64,000 bases of DNA from Cryptosporangium minutisporangium (GTDB taxonomy: Bacteria; Actinomycetota; Actinomycetes; Mycobacteriales; Cryptosporangiaceae): contig NZ_BAAAYN010000011.1 in NCBI RefSeq assembly GCF_039536245.1, positions 62,001 through 126,000 on the forward strand, in the 5' to 3' direction. Shown in pieces: positions 24,824-33,124 of the stretch. A model generated the notes under the pieces. The model was not told where the DNA came from. It did no database searches and saw only the letters and a list, made by a program, of their open reading frames with translations. Position 1 is the first letter of the stretch. The number at the start of each line of letters is the position of its first letter. The translations under genes were made by a program, and so were the position numbers.

Positions 24824-25099
24824 TCATCCGTCGCCCAGCGACGGCCTCCGCTTCTCCGCCACCACCGCGACCGAAGGCAGCCCGGTCAGCGCCTCGCCCA
24901 CCGCGGCGAGCACACGATCGGCGTCCTGCCTGCTGCCCAGCCCTTCGACCGTGGCCACCGCGTGCCCGAGGTAGGCCACCAGCGACCGCAGCGCCTGCGC
25001 GGCGTAGGCGGTCCTGACTGGGCTGAACGGACCGGCCAGCGGCCAGTGCCCGGCGACGACGGAGTATCCGTCGACGTCTGATCCGACCTTCTCGTCCAA
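24824..25099 (-). CDS. Small hypothetical protein
   Basis: A 91-residue reading frame starting with TTG at 25099 (GGTGAG upstream) and stopping directly before a strong hairpin. The sequence is partly amphipathic (AAQALRSLVAYLGHAVATVEGL, then ADRVLAAVGEALTGL) and begins with a hydrophilic stretch. I recognise no family. Placement before a terminator and unforced codon usage favour a real gene. The start codon is uncertain. Confidence 0.5.
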   Translation of the reverse strand: MDEKVGSDVDGYSVVAGHWPLAGPFSPVRTAYAAQALRSLVAYLGHAVATVEGLGSRQDADRVLAAVGEALTGLPSVAVVAEKRRPSLGDG

Positions 25100-25191
25100 A
25101 CGAACTCACCACTCACACTCGAACCGGGTGCGCCCCCAACGACCATTCTGGAACGACTGCGACGAACCCGCACTTCGAGCCGCGTACCGGC

Positions 25192-25875
25192 TCAGAAGTT
25201 CCAGGCTTCCTCGGAGTAGCGCACGTCGTCGGCCTGAAGCGCCTCGTCGATCAGGTCGACCCGGTCGGAGATCGCGCCGGGCGGGACGTCGACGAGTTCG
25301 TAACCACACGTCTCGTAGGCGGCCCGGTGCAGCTCCTCGAACCGCTTGACGTCGGCGGAGCCGACCGGGCTAACCGGGGTGGCGGAGCCGACCGGGCCAA
25401 CCGGGGTGGCGGAGCCGACCGGGTTGGCCGGGCTGGCCGGGGTGGCGACAGTGACCGGGTCAGCCGGGTCGACCTCCCCGTCGGACGTCGATTCGATGTC
25501 GGCTTGCCGCTGGACGAAGAACACCATCGGTTGGTAGATCGCGCTCTGCACGACCCGGTTGACCTCGGCGCGTAACTCCCGGGTGACCGGCAACTCCAGG
25601 TACCGCGCCAGCGCCAGCGTGCAGATCGGCGACCGGTCGTAGACCTGCATCGCGCCGCCGTCCAACGGTGCCTTCTGCTGCCGCTGCTGCTGGAGCCGGA
25701 TCACCGCGTCGACGAAACCGGGCTCCCGCCACGGCTCCTCGACACCCCGCTCCTGCTCGCGAGCGACCACGTCGGTCGCCGCTTCGCCGATCACCGGGTA
25801 GCCGCGCTGCGCCAGGGCGTAGGCGATCGTCGCCTTCCCGCCTCCGGGTGCTCCGGTCAGGATGTAGCGCCGCAT
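25192..25875 (-). CDS. P-loop NTPase (AAA_28-like) with an inserted tandem repeat
   Basis: A 227-residue predicted ATPase. The P-loop is TGAPGGGKAT at residues 7-16; note Ala rather than Ser/Thr directly after the invariant Lys, with Thr next. The middle part has MQVYDRSPICTLALARYLEL, a feature of this family, and the C-terminus has YETCGYELVDVPPGAISDRVDLI. Between them (about residues 147-174) a Pro/Val/Gly-rich repeat with unit SATPVGPVG interrupts the domain. It is encoded by 27-base DNA repeats (separate entry). Without it the protein would be close to the usual 180-190 residues. The substrate is unknown. Confidence 0.8.
   Translation of the reverse strand: MRRYILTGAPGGGKATIAYALAQRGYPVIGEAATDVVAREQERGVEEPWREPGFVDAVIRLQQQRQQKAPLDGGAMQVYDRSPICTLALARYLELPVTRELRAEVNRVVQSAIYQPMVFFVQRQADIESTSDGEVDPADPVTVATPASPANPVGSATPVGPVGSATPVSPVGSADVKRFEELHRAAYETCGYELVDVPPGAISDRVDLIDEALQADDVRYSEEAWNF
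25354..25434 (-). repeat. Three 27-base tandem repeats inside the AAA ATPase gene
   Basis: Three consecutive 27-base units (25354-25380, 25381-25407, 25408-25434) share the pattern GGCGGAGCCGACCGGG..., and a degenerate continuation reaches about 25470. Because 27 is a multiple of three, the reading frame is kept and each unit adds nine residues. The copy number is likely to vary between strains. Confidence 0.85.
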
Positions 25876-25951
25876 CTGCCCTGCCTACTCAGGACGCGCG
25901 GACGAGGGCGAGGACGAATGCCCGATCGACGTAGTTTTCCGCACACTGCTA

Positions 25952-25964
25952 TTGACCCAGTCAA
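25952..25964 (+). promoter_or_regulatory. TTGAC-CCA-GTCAA palindrome upstream of the M20 peptidase gene
   Basis: In the 199-base gap before the M20 gene, TTGAC (25952-25956) and GTCAA (25960-25964) form a small palindrome that also provides a TTGACC -35-like element. A second small hairpin (AAGGG...CCCTT) lies downstream at about 26017-26030. The -10 element is not clear; the rest of the gap shows nothing more. Confidence 0.3.
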
Positions 25965-26074
25965 CGGCGGCGGATGCAAGACACCGGCGTCCGGACGTAG
26001 TCGACGTGCGCCGAAGGGTCAGCCCTTCCGATCGCCGTCGAACCGTCCGCGCCGACTCGCGTAGGTTCGAGTTC

Positions 26075-27382
26075 GTGAGCCGGCTGCGCGCTGTCGACGA
26101 GGTCGTGGCGCTCACCAGCGCGTTGATCCGGATCGACACCACGAACGTCGGCGATCCGCACGCGCCGGGCACCGAGCGGGCGGCCGCGGAGTACGTGGCC
26201 GGGATGCTCGCCGAGGTCGGCTACGACCCCACGTACGTCGAGTCCGGTGCGCCCGGCCGGGGCAACGTCGTCGTGCGGCTGCCCGGCAAGGACCCCAGCC
26301 GCGGTGCGCTGCTGGTGCACGGCCACCTCGACGTCGTTCCCGCGGACCCGGCGGAGTGGTCCGTGCACCCGTTCTCCGGCGAGGTCCGCGACGGTTACGT
26401 CTGGGGACGCGGCGCGGTCGACATGAAGGGCACGGTGGCCACCGCCCTCGCGCTCGCCCGGCAGTTCCGCCGCGAAGGCACCGCGCCACCGCGGGACCTG
26501 ATCTTCGCGTTCCTCGCCGACGAGGAGGCAGGCGGACGCCTCGGCGCGCAGTGGCTGGTCGACCACCGGCCGGACCTGTTCGCCGGGGCCACCGAGGCGA
26601 TCAGCGAGGTCGGCGGGTACTCGGTGACGCTCGGCGGCCACCGGGCCTACCTGATCCAGGTCGCGGAGAAGACGTCGTTCTGGCTCCGGCTGGCCGCCCA
26701 CGGCGTACCCGGGCACGGCGCGCTGCTGCACCCGGACAACCCGATCGCCCGCCTCGCCGACGCGGTCGCGCGGCTCGACCGGCACCGGTTTCCGCTGCTG
26801 CTCACCGACCCGGTGCGCGGCTTCCTCACCGGCGCGGCCGACCTGCTCGGGAGCACGTTCGACCCGGACGATCCGGAGGCGACCGTCGCCCGTCTCGGAC
26901 CGCTCGCCCGGCTGATCGGCGCGACCCTCCGCGACACCGCGAACGTCACGATGTTCCGGGCGGGCTACAAGTCGAACGTCGTGCCGTCGATCGCCACGGC
27001 CGAGATCGACTGCCGGGTGCTGCCCGGTCGCCTGTCCGCGTTCGAACAAGAGCTGGTCGACGTGCTGGGGCCCGGCATCGAGGCGGAGTGGCGCCACCTG
27101 CCGTCCTGGGAGACGACGTTCGACGGGCCGCTCGTCGACGCGATGACCCGCGCGGTGACCGCCGAGGACCCGGATGCCCGGCTGCTGCCGTACCTGCTCC
27201 CGGCGGCCACCGACGCGAAGGCGTTCGCCCGGCTCACCATCCGGACGTTCGGCTTCGCTCCGTTGCGGTTGCCGCCGGAGCTCGACTTCAGCGCGCTGTT
27301 CCACGGCGTCGACGAGCGCGTGCCCGTCGACGCCCTGGAGTTCGGCGTCCAGGTGCTGGAGCGGTTCCTACTGGACTGTTAG
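26075..27382 (+). CDS. M20 family metallopeptidase / amidohydrolase
   Basis: A 435-residue M20 (ArgE/DapE/carboxypeptidase G2-type) enzyme. First metal-ligand motif HGHLDVVP near residue 87, second WGRGAVDMKG near 112, the catalytic Glu pair in LADEEAGG near 150, and a dimerisation domain in the middle (HGVPGHGALLHPDNP). It would cleave an acyl-amino acid or dipeptide. I chose the GTG at 26075 (VSRLRAVDEVVALTSALIRIDTTN); the longer frame upstream looks non-coding. Its end overlaps the convergent nucleoside hydrolase gene by 15 bases. Confidence 0.9.
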   Translation: MSRLRAVDEVVALTSALIRIDTTNVGDPHAPGTERAAAEYVAGMLAEVGYDPTYVESGAPGRGNVVVRLPGKDPSRGALLVHGHLDVVPADPAEWSVHPFSGEVRDGYVWGRGAVDMKGTVATALALARQFRREGTAPPRDLIFAFLADEEAGGRLGAQWLVDHRPDLFAGATEAISEVGGYSVTLGGHRAYLIQVAEKTSFWLRLAAHGVPGHGALLHPDNPIARLADAVARLDRHRFPLLLTDPVRGFLTGAADLLGSTFDPDDPEATVARLGPLARLIGATLRDTANVTMFRAGYKSNVVPSIATAEIDCRVLPGRLSAFEQELVDVLGPGIEAEWRHLPSWETTFDGPLVDAMTRAVTAEDPDARLLPYLLPAATDAKAFARLTIRTFGFAPLRLPPELDFSALFHGVDERVPVDALEFGVQVLERFLLDC

Positions 27383-28354
27383 GCGGGCGTCCGCGTTGGC
27401 CATGACCTCGGTGAACTCGGCCAGGAACGCGGCCTGGTCGACGTCGAGCACGACGTGCGTGTCCGGCGTGTCGACCAGCGGGAACGCGGGAAGTTCCAAT
27501 ACCGCGGTGCGCATCAGCCGGGCGCGGACCGCGTAACCGTCGTCCCGCACGTTGACCGGCCCGTCGGCGGAGGCGCTGATCCACTCCGGGTGGAGGAGCA
27601 GGCCGGCCGCGAGCGGGTCGTGCGCCGAGCAGATCCGGCGACCCCACTTCTCCTGGTAGAAGTCCAGGTAGTAGCTGAGGATCGCGGTGCAGAACGACGT
27701 CACCGGGCCGGGCTGCGCGGCGAGCGTCGCGAGGAACCGCTCGTCGAGGATCGCTGGCGACGTGACGTTGACGCCGACCATGACCAGGTGGCCGCGCTCG
27801 GCGCCGAAGACCACCTCGGCGGCCTGCGGGTCGGCGTCCACGTTCGCGTCGACCTCGAGGATCGTGCCGGCCGGCTGGTACGGCCCGGAGCCGCCCATCA
27901 CCACGACCGATCGGTACCGGGTGAGCACCAGCGGGTCGATCGCGATCGCGTCGGCGACGTTCGTCATCGCCCCGAGCACGAGCAGATCGACCTCGCCCGG
28001 CCGCTCCGCGGCGATCCGGACCAGCGCCTCGGCGGCCGGCTCGTCTCTCGGCGTGCTCGGAAGCTTCTGGATGCCGAGGTCGCCCAGGCCGTCGTGGCCG
28101 TGCACGCGGTGGGAGTACCGCGGTTCCTTGCCGCTGATCGGCCCTCGTCGTCCGAGGTGGATCGGCACGTCGGGGAGGCCGCACAGACCCAGCACGTGCC
28201 CGACGTTGATCGCCGAGTCGGCGGTCGAGCAGTTGCCGTGGGTGGCGGTACAGGCGACCAGCTCGACGCCGCCGACCGCCGCGAGGTAGACCAGCGTGAG
28301 CGCGTCGTCGATACCGGTGTCGGTGTCGACGACCACGGCGCGGCGGGAGTTCAT
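27368..28354 (-). CDS. Inosine/uridine-preferring nucleoside hydrolase
   Basis: A 328-residue IunH-type hydrolase. The calcium-binding DTDTGIDDALTLVYL motif lies at about residues 10-24, VELVACTATHGNCS near 40, VVVMGGSGPYQPAG in the middle, and a C-terminal AHDPLAAGLLLHPEW segment with the conserved His-Asp. It splits ribonucleosides into base and ribose. It is the last gene of a five-gene nucleoside uptake operon and overlaps the upstream permease by four bases, giving a clear logic of import then hydrolysis. Confidence 0.94.
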   Translation of the reverse strand: MNSRRAVVVDTDTGIDDALTLVYLAAVGGVELVACTATHGNCSTADSAINVGHVLGLCGLPDVPIHLGRRGPISGKEPRYSHRVHGHDGLGDLGIQKLPSTPRDEPAAEALVRIAAERPGEVDLLVLGAMTNVADAIAIDPLVLTRYRSVVVMGGSGPYQPAGTILEVDANVDADPQAAEVVFGAERGHLVMVGVNVTSPAILDERFLATLAAQPGPVTSFCTAILSYYLDFYQEKWGRRICSAHDPLAAGLLLHPEWISASADGPVNVRDDGYAVRARLMRTAVLELPAFPLVDTPDTHVVLDVDQAAFLAEFTEVMANADARLTVQ

Positions 28355-29265
28355 CGGGTGCCTCCTGCAGGTACGGGGTTGCGTCGGGAAACGGCCGAGG
28401 TGAGCAGCAGCGCAATCAGTGTGATGACGTACGGGGCGGCGTCGGTGGCCTGCTGCGGAAGCCCGAGCCCCTGCAGCCGGAAGCCGAACGCCTCGGCGGC
28501 GCCGAACACGACGCAGGCCGCGAGGACGAGCCAGGGCCGCCCGCGGCCGAGCATGACCGCGACGACCGCCACCCAGCCCCGTCCGGCCGTCATCTGCTCG
28601 CTGAACAGCTGGACGTTGCCGAGAGCGAGCTGCGCACCGGCCAGGCCGCAGAGCGCACCGGCGACCAGAATCGCCGTCTGCTGGTACCGGGAGACGCGCA
28701 CGCCGAGGCTGCGGGCGGCGTCCGGGTTCTCGCCGATGCCGCGCAGCCGGAGACCGGCCGGGTGCCTGGCCAGGAAGAAGCCGAGCGCCGGCACCGCCAG
28801 CAGGCTGAGCACGACGATCCAGCTGCTGCTCCGGAACACGTCGCCCAGGACCGGGATCGAGCCGACCCAGGTGTCGCCGAGCCGGGTCAGACCGGCCAGA
28901 TCCGGGCTGCTGTACGTGCCGCTGGTGCCGAGCACCGAGCGGAGCAGGAAGCCGGTGAGGCCGACCGCGAGCAGGTTCGTGCCGATCGCGAGCACGATCG
29001 GGTCGGCGCGGAGCCGGATCGCGCCGATGGCCAGCACGAGCGCGGTGAGCACTCCCGCGCCGACGGCCGCCAGGACGCCGAGCAGCGCGCTGCCGGTTTT
29101 TGCGCTCACCGCCACCGCGGTGAAGCAGCCCAGCAGCATCTGGCCTTCCAGGCCGATGTTGAACACGCCGGCCCGCGCGCAGAGTGCACCACCGAGCGCG
29201 GCGAGCAGCACCGGGGCGAGCGCGATCAGGACCGCGGCGACGAACCCGAGCGTGAAGACGTTCAC
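28351..29265 (-). CDS. Nucleoside ABC transporter permease (second)
   Basis: A 304-residue membrane protein of the BmpA-associated (sugar/nucleoside) permease family: LGGALCARAGVFNIGLEGQMLLG is the diagnostic segment near the N-terminus. About eight to nine hydrophobic segments follow, with an RGIGENPDAARSLGV cytoplasmic loop for ATPase contact. It begins with GTG at 29265 and overlaps both neighbours by four bases. Confidence 0.93.
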   Translation of the reverse strand: MNVFTLGFVAAVLIALAPVLLAALGGALCARAGVFNIGLEGQMLLGCFTAVAVSAKTGSALLGVLAAVGAGVLTALVLAIGAIRLRADPIVLAIGTNLLAVGLTGFLLRSVLGTSGTYSSPDLAGLTRLGDTWVGSIPVLGDVFRSSSWIVVLSLLAVPALGFFLARHPAGLRLRGIGENPDAARSLGVRVSRYQQTAILVAGALCGLAGAQLALGNVQLFSEQMTAGRGWVAVVAVMLGRGRPWLVLAACVVFGAAEAFGFRLQGLGLPQQATDAAPYVITLIALLLTSAVSRRNPVPAGGTR

Positions 29266-30347
29266 CGGGCACCTGCCCGGGTGCGGCTCCGGTACGCGCG
29301 CACCGCGACGATCAGCACGAACGTGATCACGACCGACGCCTGGATGATCGCGGTGAGCTGCCGGGGGATGCCGACGTCGCGCTCCATCCCGGTGCCCCCC
29401 ACTTGGAGTGCGGTGAACAGAACCGAACCGGCGAGCAGCCCGGCGGGGCGCCCGGACGCGATCAGGGCGACCGTGACGCCGGTGAACGTGTAGCCGGGCG
29501 TGACCAGCGCGCCGTCGATGAACCGGTACGGCGGACCGGCCACGATCAGCGCCCCGGTGAGGCCCGCGACCGCTCCGCTGGCGGCGAGCGCGCCGGTGGC
29601 CCGGCGGCCGACGTCGATGCCCACGTACTGCCCGAAGCGGAGGTTCGCGCCGAGCGTCCGCAGTTGGAGACCGGTGCCGGTCCGGGCGTCGACGACCCAG
29701 TACGCGGCCAGCACCAGCACCGCGACGACCAGCCCGAGGTTGACGTAGGCGCTCACCGGCAGGGCGGGCAGGTGCATCGCGTCCGGCAGCCGGGGCGTCT
29801 GCGGGATGCCGGTGCCCTTGTCGGTCAGCGGGTAGCGGGCCAGATAGGACGCGAACGACACCGCGGGGAACCCGAGCAGGAGCGTCGAGATGATGACCGG
29901 CACGCGACCGTACCGGGCCAGCGGGACCGCGAGCGCCGCCCAGAGCGCCGCGGCGGCCGCACCGGCGACTGCGGCCACGCCGAAGCCGGCCAGCCCCCAG
30001 GAGGGGATCGCCATCGCGACCGCGGCGGCGGTGATGCCACCGAGCACGAGCTGGCCGTCCCCGCCGAGGTTGAACTCCCCCATCCGCAGCGGGATCGCGA
30101 AGCTCACCGCCATCCCGAGGATCGGCGCGAACGCGGCCGCCAGGTAGGGCAGGTTCGTGTCGAGCAGGACGCCGCGGACCAGGGCCTCGTACCCGGTGAT
30201 CGGGTTCGTCCCGGCGGTGAGCAGCACGATCGCGCCGACGACGAGCGACGCCAGCAGCGCCGGTAACGCCGCCCCGGTCACGGCCCGTCCGCCGGCGCGG
30301 CGGAGCCTCGCGGCCACCGTCGGCCGGTCAGGCGCGAGCGTCGCCAT
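29262..30347 (-). CDS. Nucleoside ABC transporter permease (first)
   Basis: A 361-residue permease. An N-terminal cytoplasmic stretch precedes about nine hydrophobic segments. The family motif IPLRMGEFNLGGDGQLVLGG lies near residue 90, and the EAA-like loop is RTLGANLRFGQYVGID. It pairs with the next permease as the heterodimeric channel of a BMP-type nucleoside importer. The ATG at 30347 lies inside the end of the ATPase gene (20-base overlap). Confidence 0.93.
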   Translation of the reverse strand: MATLAPDRPTVAARLRRAGGRAVTGAALPALLASLVVGAIVLLTAGTNPITGYEALVRGVLLDTNLPYLAAAFAPILGMAVSFAIPLRMGEFNLGGDGQLVLGGITAAAVAMAIPSWGLAGFGVAAVAGAAAAALWAALAVPLARYGRVPVIISTLLLGFPAVSFASYLARYPLTDKGTGIPQTPRLPDAMHLPALPVSAYVNLGLVVAVLVLAAYWVVDARTGTGLQLRTLGANLRFGQYVGIDVGRRATGALAASGAVAGLTGALIVAGPPYRFIDGALVTPGYTFTGVTVALIASGRPAGLLAGSVLFTALQVGGTGMERDVGIPRQLTAIIQASVVITFVLIVAVRAYRSRTRAGAR

Positions 30348-31986
30348 CGGCGCGTCCTTCCTCCTCCGCGGCGGCCACGACCGCCGAACGTTCCGCCCCG
30401 GCCGGGTCGGCCGCGTGCGCCGGGTCGGCCGCGTGCGCCGGGTCGGCGGGGCCGGCCGGCTCCGTCGGCGGCGCGAGCGCGGCGGTCACGGCCGCGGCTC
30501 CGGCCGCGTTCGTCATCGCCGCACCGAGATGCTGTTCGGAGAGTTCGTCGCGCTCGAACGCGGCGACGAACCGGCCGTCCACCATCACGTGCACCCGGTC
30601 GGCCAGCGCGATCAGCTCGCTCAGTTCGTTCGAGACCAGCAGGACGCCGTGCCCGGCGGCACGGTAGGCCAGCAGCTCGCGGTGGATGTACTCGATCGCC
30701 CCGACGTCGACGCCCTGGGTCGGGTTCTCGGCGACCAGCAGCGGCGCGCGGTGCGCCAGCTCACGGGCGAGCACGACCTTCTGGGCGTTGCCGCCGGAGA
30801 GCGAAGCCATCGACGCGTCGGGCCCGGCGCCCCGCACGTCGTGCCGCGTCATCAGCTCGGCGGCGAAGCGGCGCAGCACCGCGGGCTTCAGCCAGCCTGT
30901 GCGGTAGTGGCCGACCACCAGGTTGTCCCGGATGCTCAGGCTCCGGGCGGACCCGACCGCACCCCGGTCTTCCGGCACGTACGCCAGTCCGGCGGCGCGG
31001 CGGCCCTGGACGTCGGCCCGGCTGACGTCCGCTCCCGCGATGCGGACCGTTCCGGACGCGGGCCGGAGGCCGACCGCGGCCTGCACCAGCTCGCTCTGGC
31101 CGTTGCCGGCGACTCCGGCGATCCCGACGATCTCTCCGGCCCGGACCTCGAGCCGCTCGCAGTGGACGGCCGCCCGCGTCCCCTCGGCCGGGATCCGCAG
31201 GTCCGTCACCTCGAGAACGGCGGAGCCGACCACGGCGGGCTCGTCGTTCGTCGCGGTCTCGATGTCCCGCCCGGTCATCGCCTGGGCGAGGGCCGCCGGC
31301 GTGGTGGACGCGGTCTCCATCGACGCGACGACCGCGCCCTGCCGCAGCACCGTGACCCGGTCGCTGACCTGCATCACTTCGTCCAGCTTGTGGGTGACCA
31401 GGACGATCGCCGTACCCTGCGCGGCGAGTCGGCGGACCGAGGTGAACAGCAGCGCGGTCTCGGCCGGGGTGAGGACCGCGGTCGGCTCGTCCAGGATCAG
31501 CACGTCGGCGCCACGGTAGAGCGCCTTGAAGATCTCGACCTGCTGGCGCAGCCCCATCGGCAGCGTGCCGACCGCCGCGGTCGGCGAGAGCGGCGACCCG
31601 TACTCCTCGACCAGCGCGCCGACCCGCTCCCGGGCCCGGCGCCGGTCGAGGAGCCCGCGCCGCGTCGGCTCGGCGCCGTAGATCACGTTGTCGGTGACCG
31701 ACAGGCTCTCGAAGAGCTGGAAGTGCTGGTGGACCATGCCGATACCGGCCGCGATCGCGTCCCGCGGTGAGTCGAAGCGGACGTCGGTGCCGCGCGCGAC
31801 GATGCGTCCGGCGTCCGGGCGCGCGCTGCCGTAGAGCACCGACATCAGCGTCGACTTGCCCGCGCCGTTCTCGCCGACGACCGCGTGCACCTCGCCGGCC
31901 CGCAGTTCCAGGTCGACGTCGTCGTTGGCCACCACCCGGCCGAACCGTTTGGTGATCCCGGCGAGGTGCACGCGGACCTCGGTCAT
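30328..31986 (-). CDS. Nucleoside ABC transporter ATP-binding protein with two ABC modules
   Basis: A 552-residue ATPase with duplicated nucleotide-binding domains. The first has Walker A GENGAGKST near residue 38 and Walker B DVLILDEPTAVLTP. The second (from about 260) has GVAGNGQSEL as a degenerate Walker A, the signature LSGGNAQKVVLAREL and the catalytic-site-like ENPTQGVDVG. This is the usual form in Mgl/Rbs/Bmp-type importers. The C-terminal tail contains three ADPAHA-type hexapeptide repeats encoded by 18-base DNA repeats, an unusual extension overlapping the next gene. Confidence 0.93.
   Translation of the reverse strand: MTEVRVHLAGITKRFGRVVANDDVDLELRAGEVHAVVGENGAGKSTLMSVLYGSARPDAGRIVARGTDVRFDSPRDAIAAGIGMVHQHFQLFESLSVTDNVIYGAEPTRRGLLDRRRARERVGALVEEYGSPLSPTAAVGTLPMGLRQQVEIFKALYRGADVLILDEPTAVLTPAETALLFTSVRRLAAQGTAIVLVTHKLDEVMQVSDRVTVLRQGAVVASMETASTTPAALAQAMTGRDIETATNDEPAVVGSAVLEVTDLRIPAEGTRAAVHCERLEVRAGEIVGIAGVAGNGQSELVQAAVGLRPASGTVRIAGADVSRADVQGRRAAGLAYVPEDRGAVGSARSLSIRDNLVVGHYRTGWLKPAVLRRFAAELMTRHDVRGAGPDASMASLSGGNAQKVVLARELAHRAPLLVAENPTQGVDVGAIEYIHRELLAYRAAGHGVLLVSNELSELIALADRVHVMVDGRFVAAFERDELSEQHLGAAMTNAAGAAAVTAALAPPTEPAGPADPAHAADPAHAADPAGAERSAVVAAAEEEGRADGDARA
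30403..30449 (-). repeat. 18-base tandem repeats at the 3' end of the nucleoside ATPase gene
   Basis: Units of 18 bases (30403-30420, 30421-30438 and a partial third to about 30449; CGGGTCGGCCGCGTGCGC pattern) encode ADPAHA hexapeptides. The frame is preserved. The repeat lies beyond the second ABC domain, so variation should be tolerated. Confidence 0.75.
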
Positions 31987-33023
31987 GCGGCCGCGGGGTC
32001 CTTCACGACGAGCTTTCCGGAGACGATCTGGTCGCGGACTTCCTTGACCTTCGCGAGCACGTCCGGGTGCTGGGTGATGACGCAGCCGGACGACGCCGCG
32101 TCGTCCTCCAGGCCGGTCAGGCCGACGCCGTTCTCCTTCAGGCCGTACTCCGTGACGCCACCGGGCTTACCGTCGAAGACTGCCTTGACCGCGTTCTCGA
32201 TCGCGACGTCGACCCGCTTGGTCGCGTTGTCGACGACGACGCCGGGCGCCTCGCCGCACTGGTTGACGTCGACGCCGAACGCGAAGAAGCCGCCGGCCTT
32301 CGCGGCCTGGAAGACGCCGGTGTTGCCCGCCGAGGCGGCCGCCATCACGTAGTCGACGCCCTTCTGGGCCAGCGTGTCGGCCTGGGCGTTGGCCCGCGCC
32401 GGGTCGCTGAACGGGTTGTTGCCGCCGACGAACAGCGGGCTGAACGTCGTCTTGGGGTTCACCGACTTCGCGCCCTCGCCGAACGGGTCGGTCCAGCGGT
32501 GGATGAACGGTGAGTCGAGCGCGGCGACCGCGCCGATCGCGTTCTTCTTGGTCAGCAGCCCGGCCTCGACGCCGGCCAGGTACACCGCCTCGTACTCCTT
32601 GAACCGGGCGCAGGTGAGGTTCTTCGCGGGGTTCTCCGGGCACGAGTCGACCTGGAGGAACTGCTGGTCGGGGTTGTCGACCGGCGCGGTCTTCATCAGG
32701 TCGTCGAAGCTGAAGCTGATCGTCACGATGAGCTTCGGCTTGAGGTCGATCGCGGCCTGCAGGTTCTGCGAGATGCTCGTCGGGTCGGTGCTCTCGTAGA
32801 CCTTGACGTCGGCGTCCTGCGCCTTCGCCGCGGCCTTCGAGCCCTCCACCGAGAGCTTGAGGAACTCGTTGACGCCGACCGGGTTCGGGGTGATGACGAC
32901 GATCAGCGGCTTGTCCCCGGACGCTCCGGAGTCGCTGGAAGAGCTGCAGCCAGTGGCGGCGAACGCCGTGAGGGCAGCGCCCAGCCCGAGGGCCAACAAC
33001 TTGGCGTGACGACGTGACCGCAT
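31983..33023 (-). CDS. BMP family nucleoside-binding lipoprotein
   Basis: A 346-residue BmpA/PnrA-like binding protein. Signal peptide with lipobox AATGC at about residue 26, followed by a Ser-rich linker. LIVVITPNPVGVNEFLKLSVEG starts the mature domain, and family features KNAIGAVAALDSPF and VMAAASAGNTGVFQAAK follow. It should capture nucleosides at the outer membrane face and feed the permease pair. First gene of the operon, divergent from a GntR regulator. Confidence 0.93.
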   Translation of the reverse strand: MRSRRHAKLLALGLGAALTAFAATGCSSSSDSGASGDKPLIVVITPNPVGVNEFLKLSVEGSKAAAKAQDADVKVYESTDPTSISQNLQAAIDLKPKLIVTISFSFDDLMKTAPVDNPDQQFLQVDSCPENPAKNLTCARFKEYEAVYLAGVEAGLLTKKNAIGAVAALDSPFIHRWTDPFGEGAKSVNPKTTFSPLFVGGNNPFSDPARANAQADTLAQKGVDYVMAAASAGNTGVFQAAKAGGFFAFGVDVNQCGEAPGVVVDNATKRVDVAIENAVKAVFDGKPGGVTEYGLKENGVGLTGLEDDAASSGCVITQHPDVLAKVKEVRDQIVSGKLVVKDPAAA

Positions 33024-33044
33024 TCCAGAGTTCTCCTACCAGCA

Positions 33045-33098
33045 GTATGGGTTATGCGTCCGGCAGCATACGGATTCGATCAGTGATTGAACAACTGA
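33045..33098. promoter_or_regulatory. Inverted repeats between the nucleoside operon and its GntR regulator
   Basis: In the 101-base divergent gap there are two candidate operators. GTATG (33045-33049) and CATAC (33067-33071) form one; TCAGT (33080-33084) and ACTGA (33094-33098) form the other. GntR/HutC proteins typically bind such dyads. A TAGGCT -10-like element at 33116-33121 lies just before the regulator's GTG. Confidence 0.4.
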
Positions 33099-33124
33099 AG
33101 GAGTCCACGAATCGCTAGGCTAAC

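Noticed and set aside
25354-25434. Tandem repeats as a CRISPR array
   Set aside because: Units are directly adjacent without spacers and stay in the reading frame of a gene.
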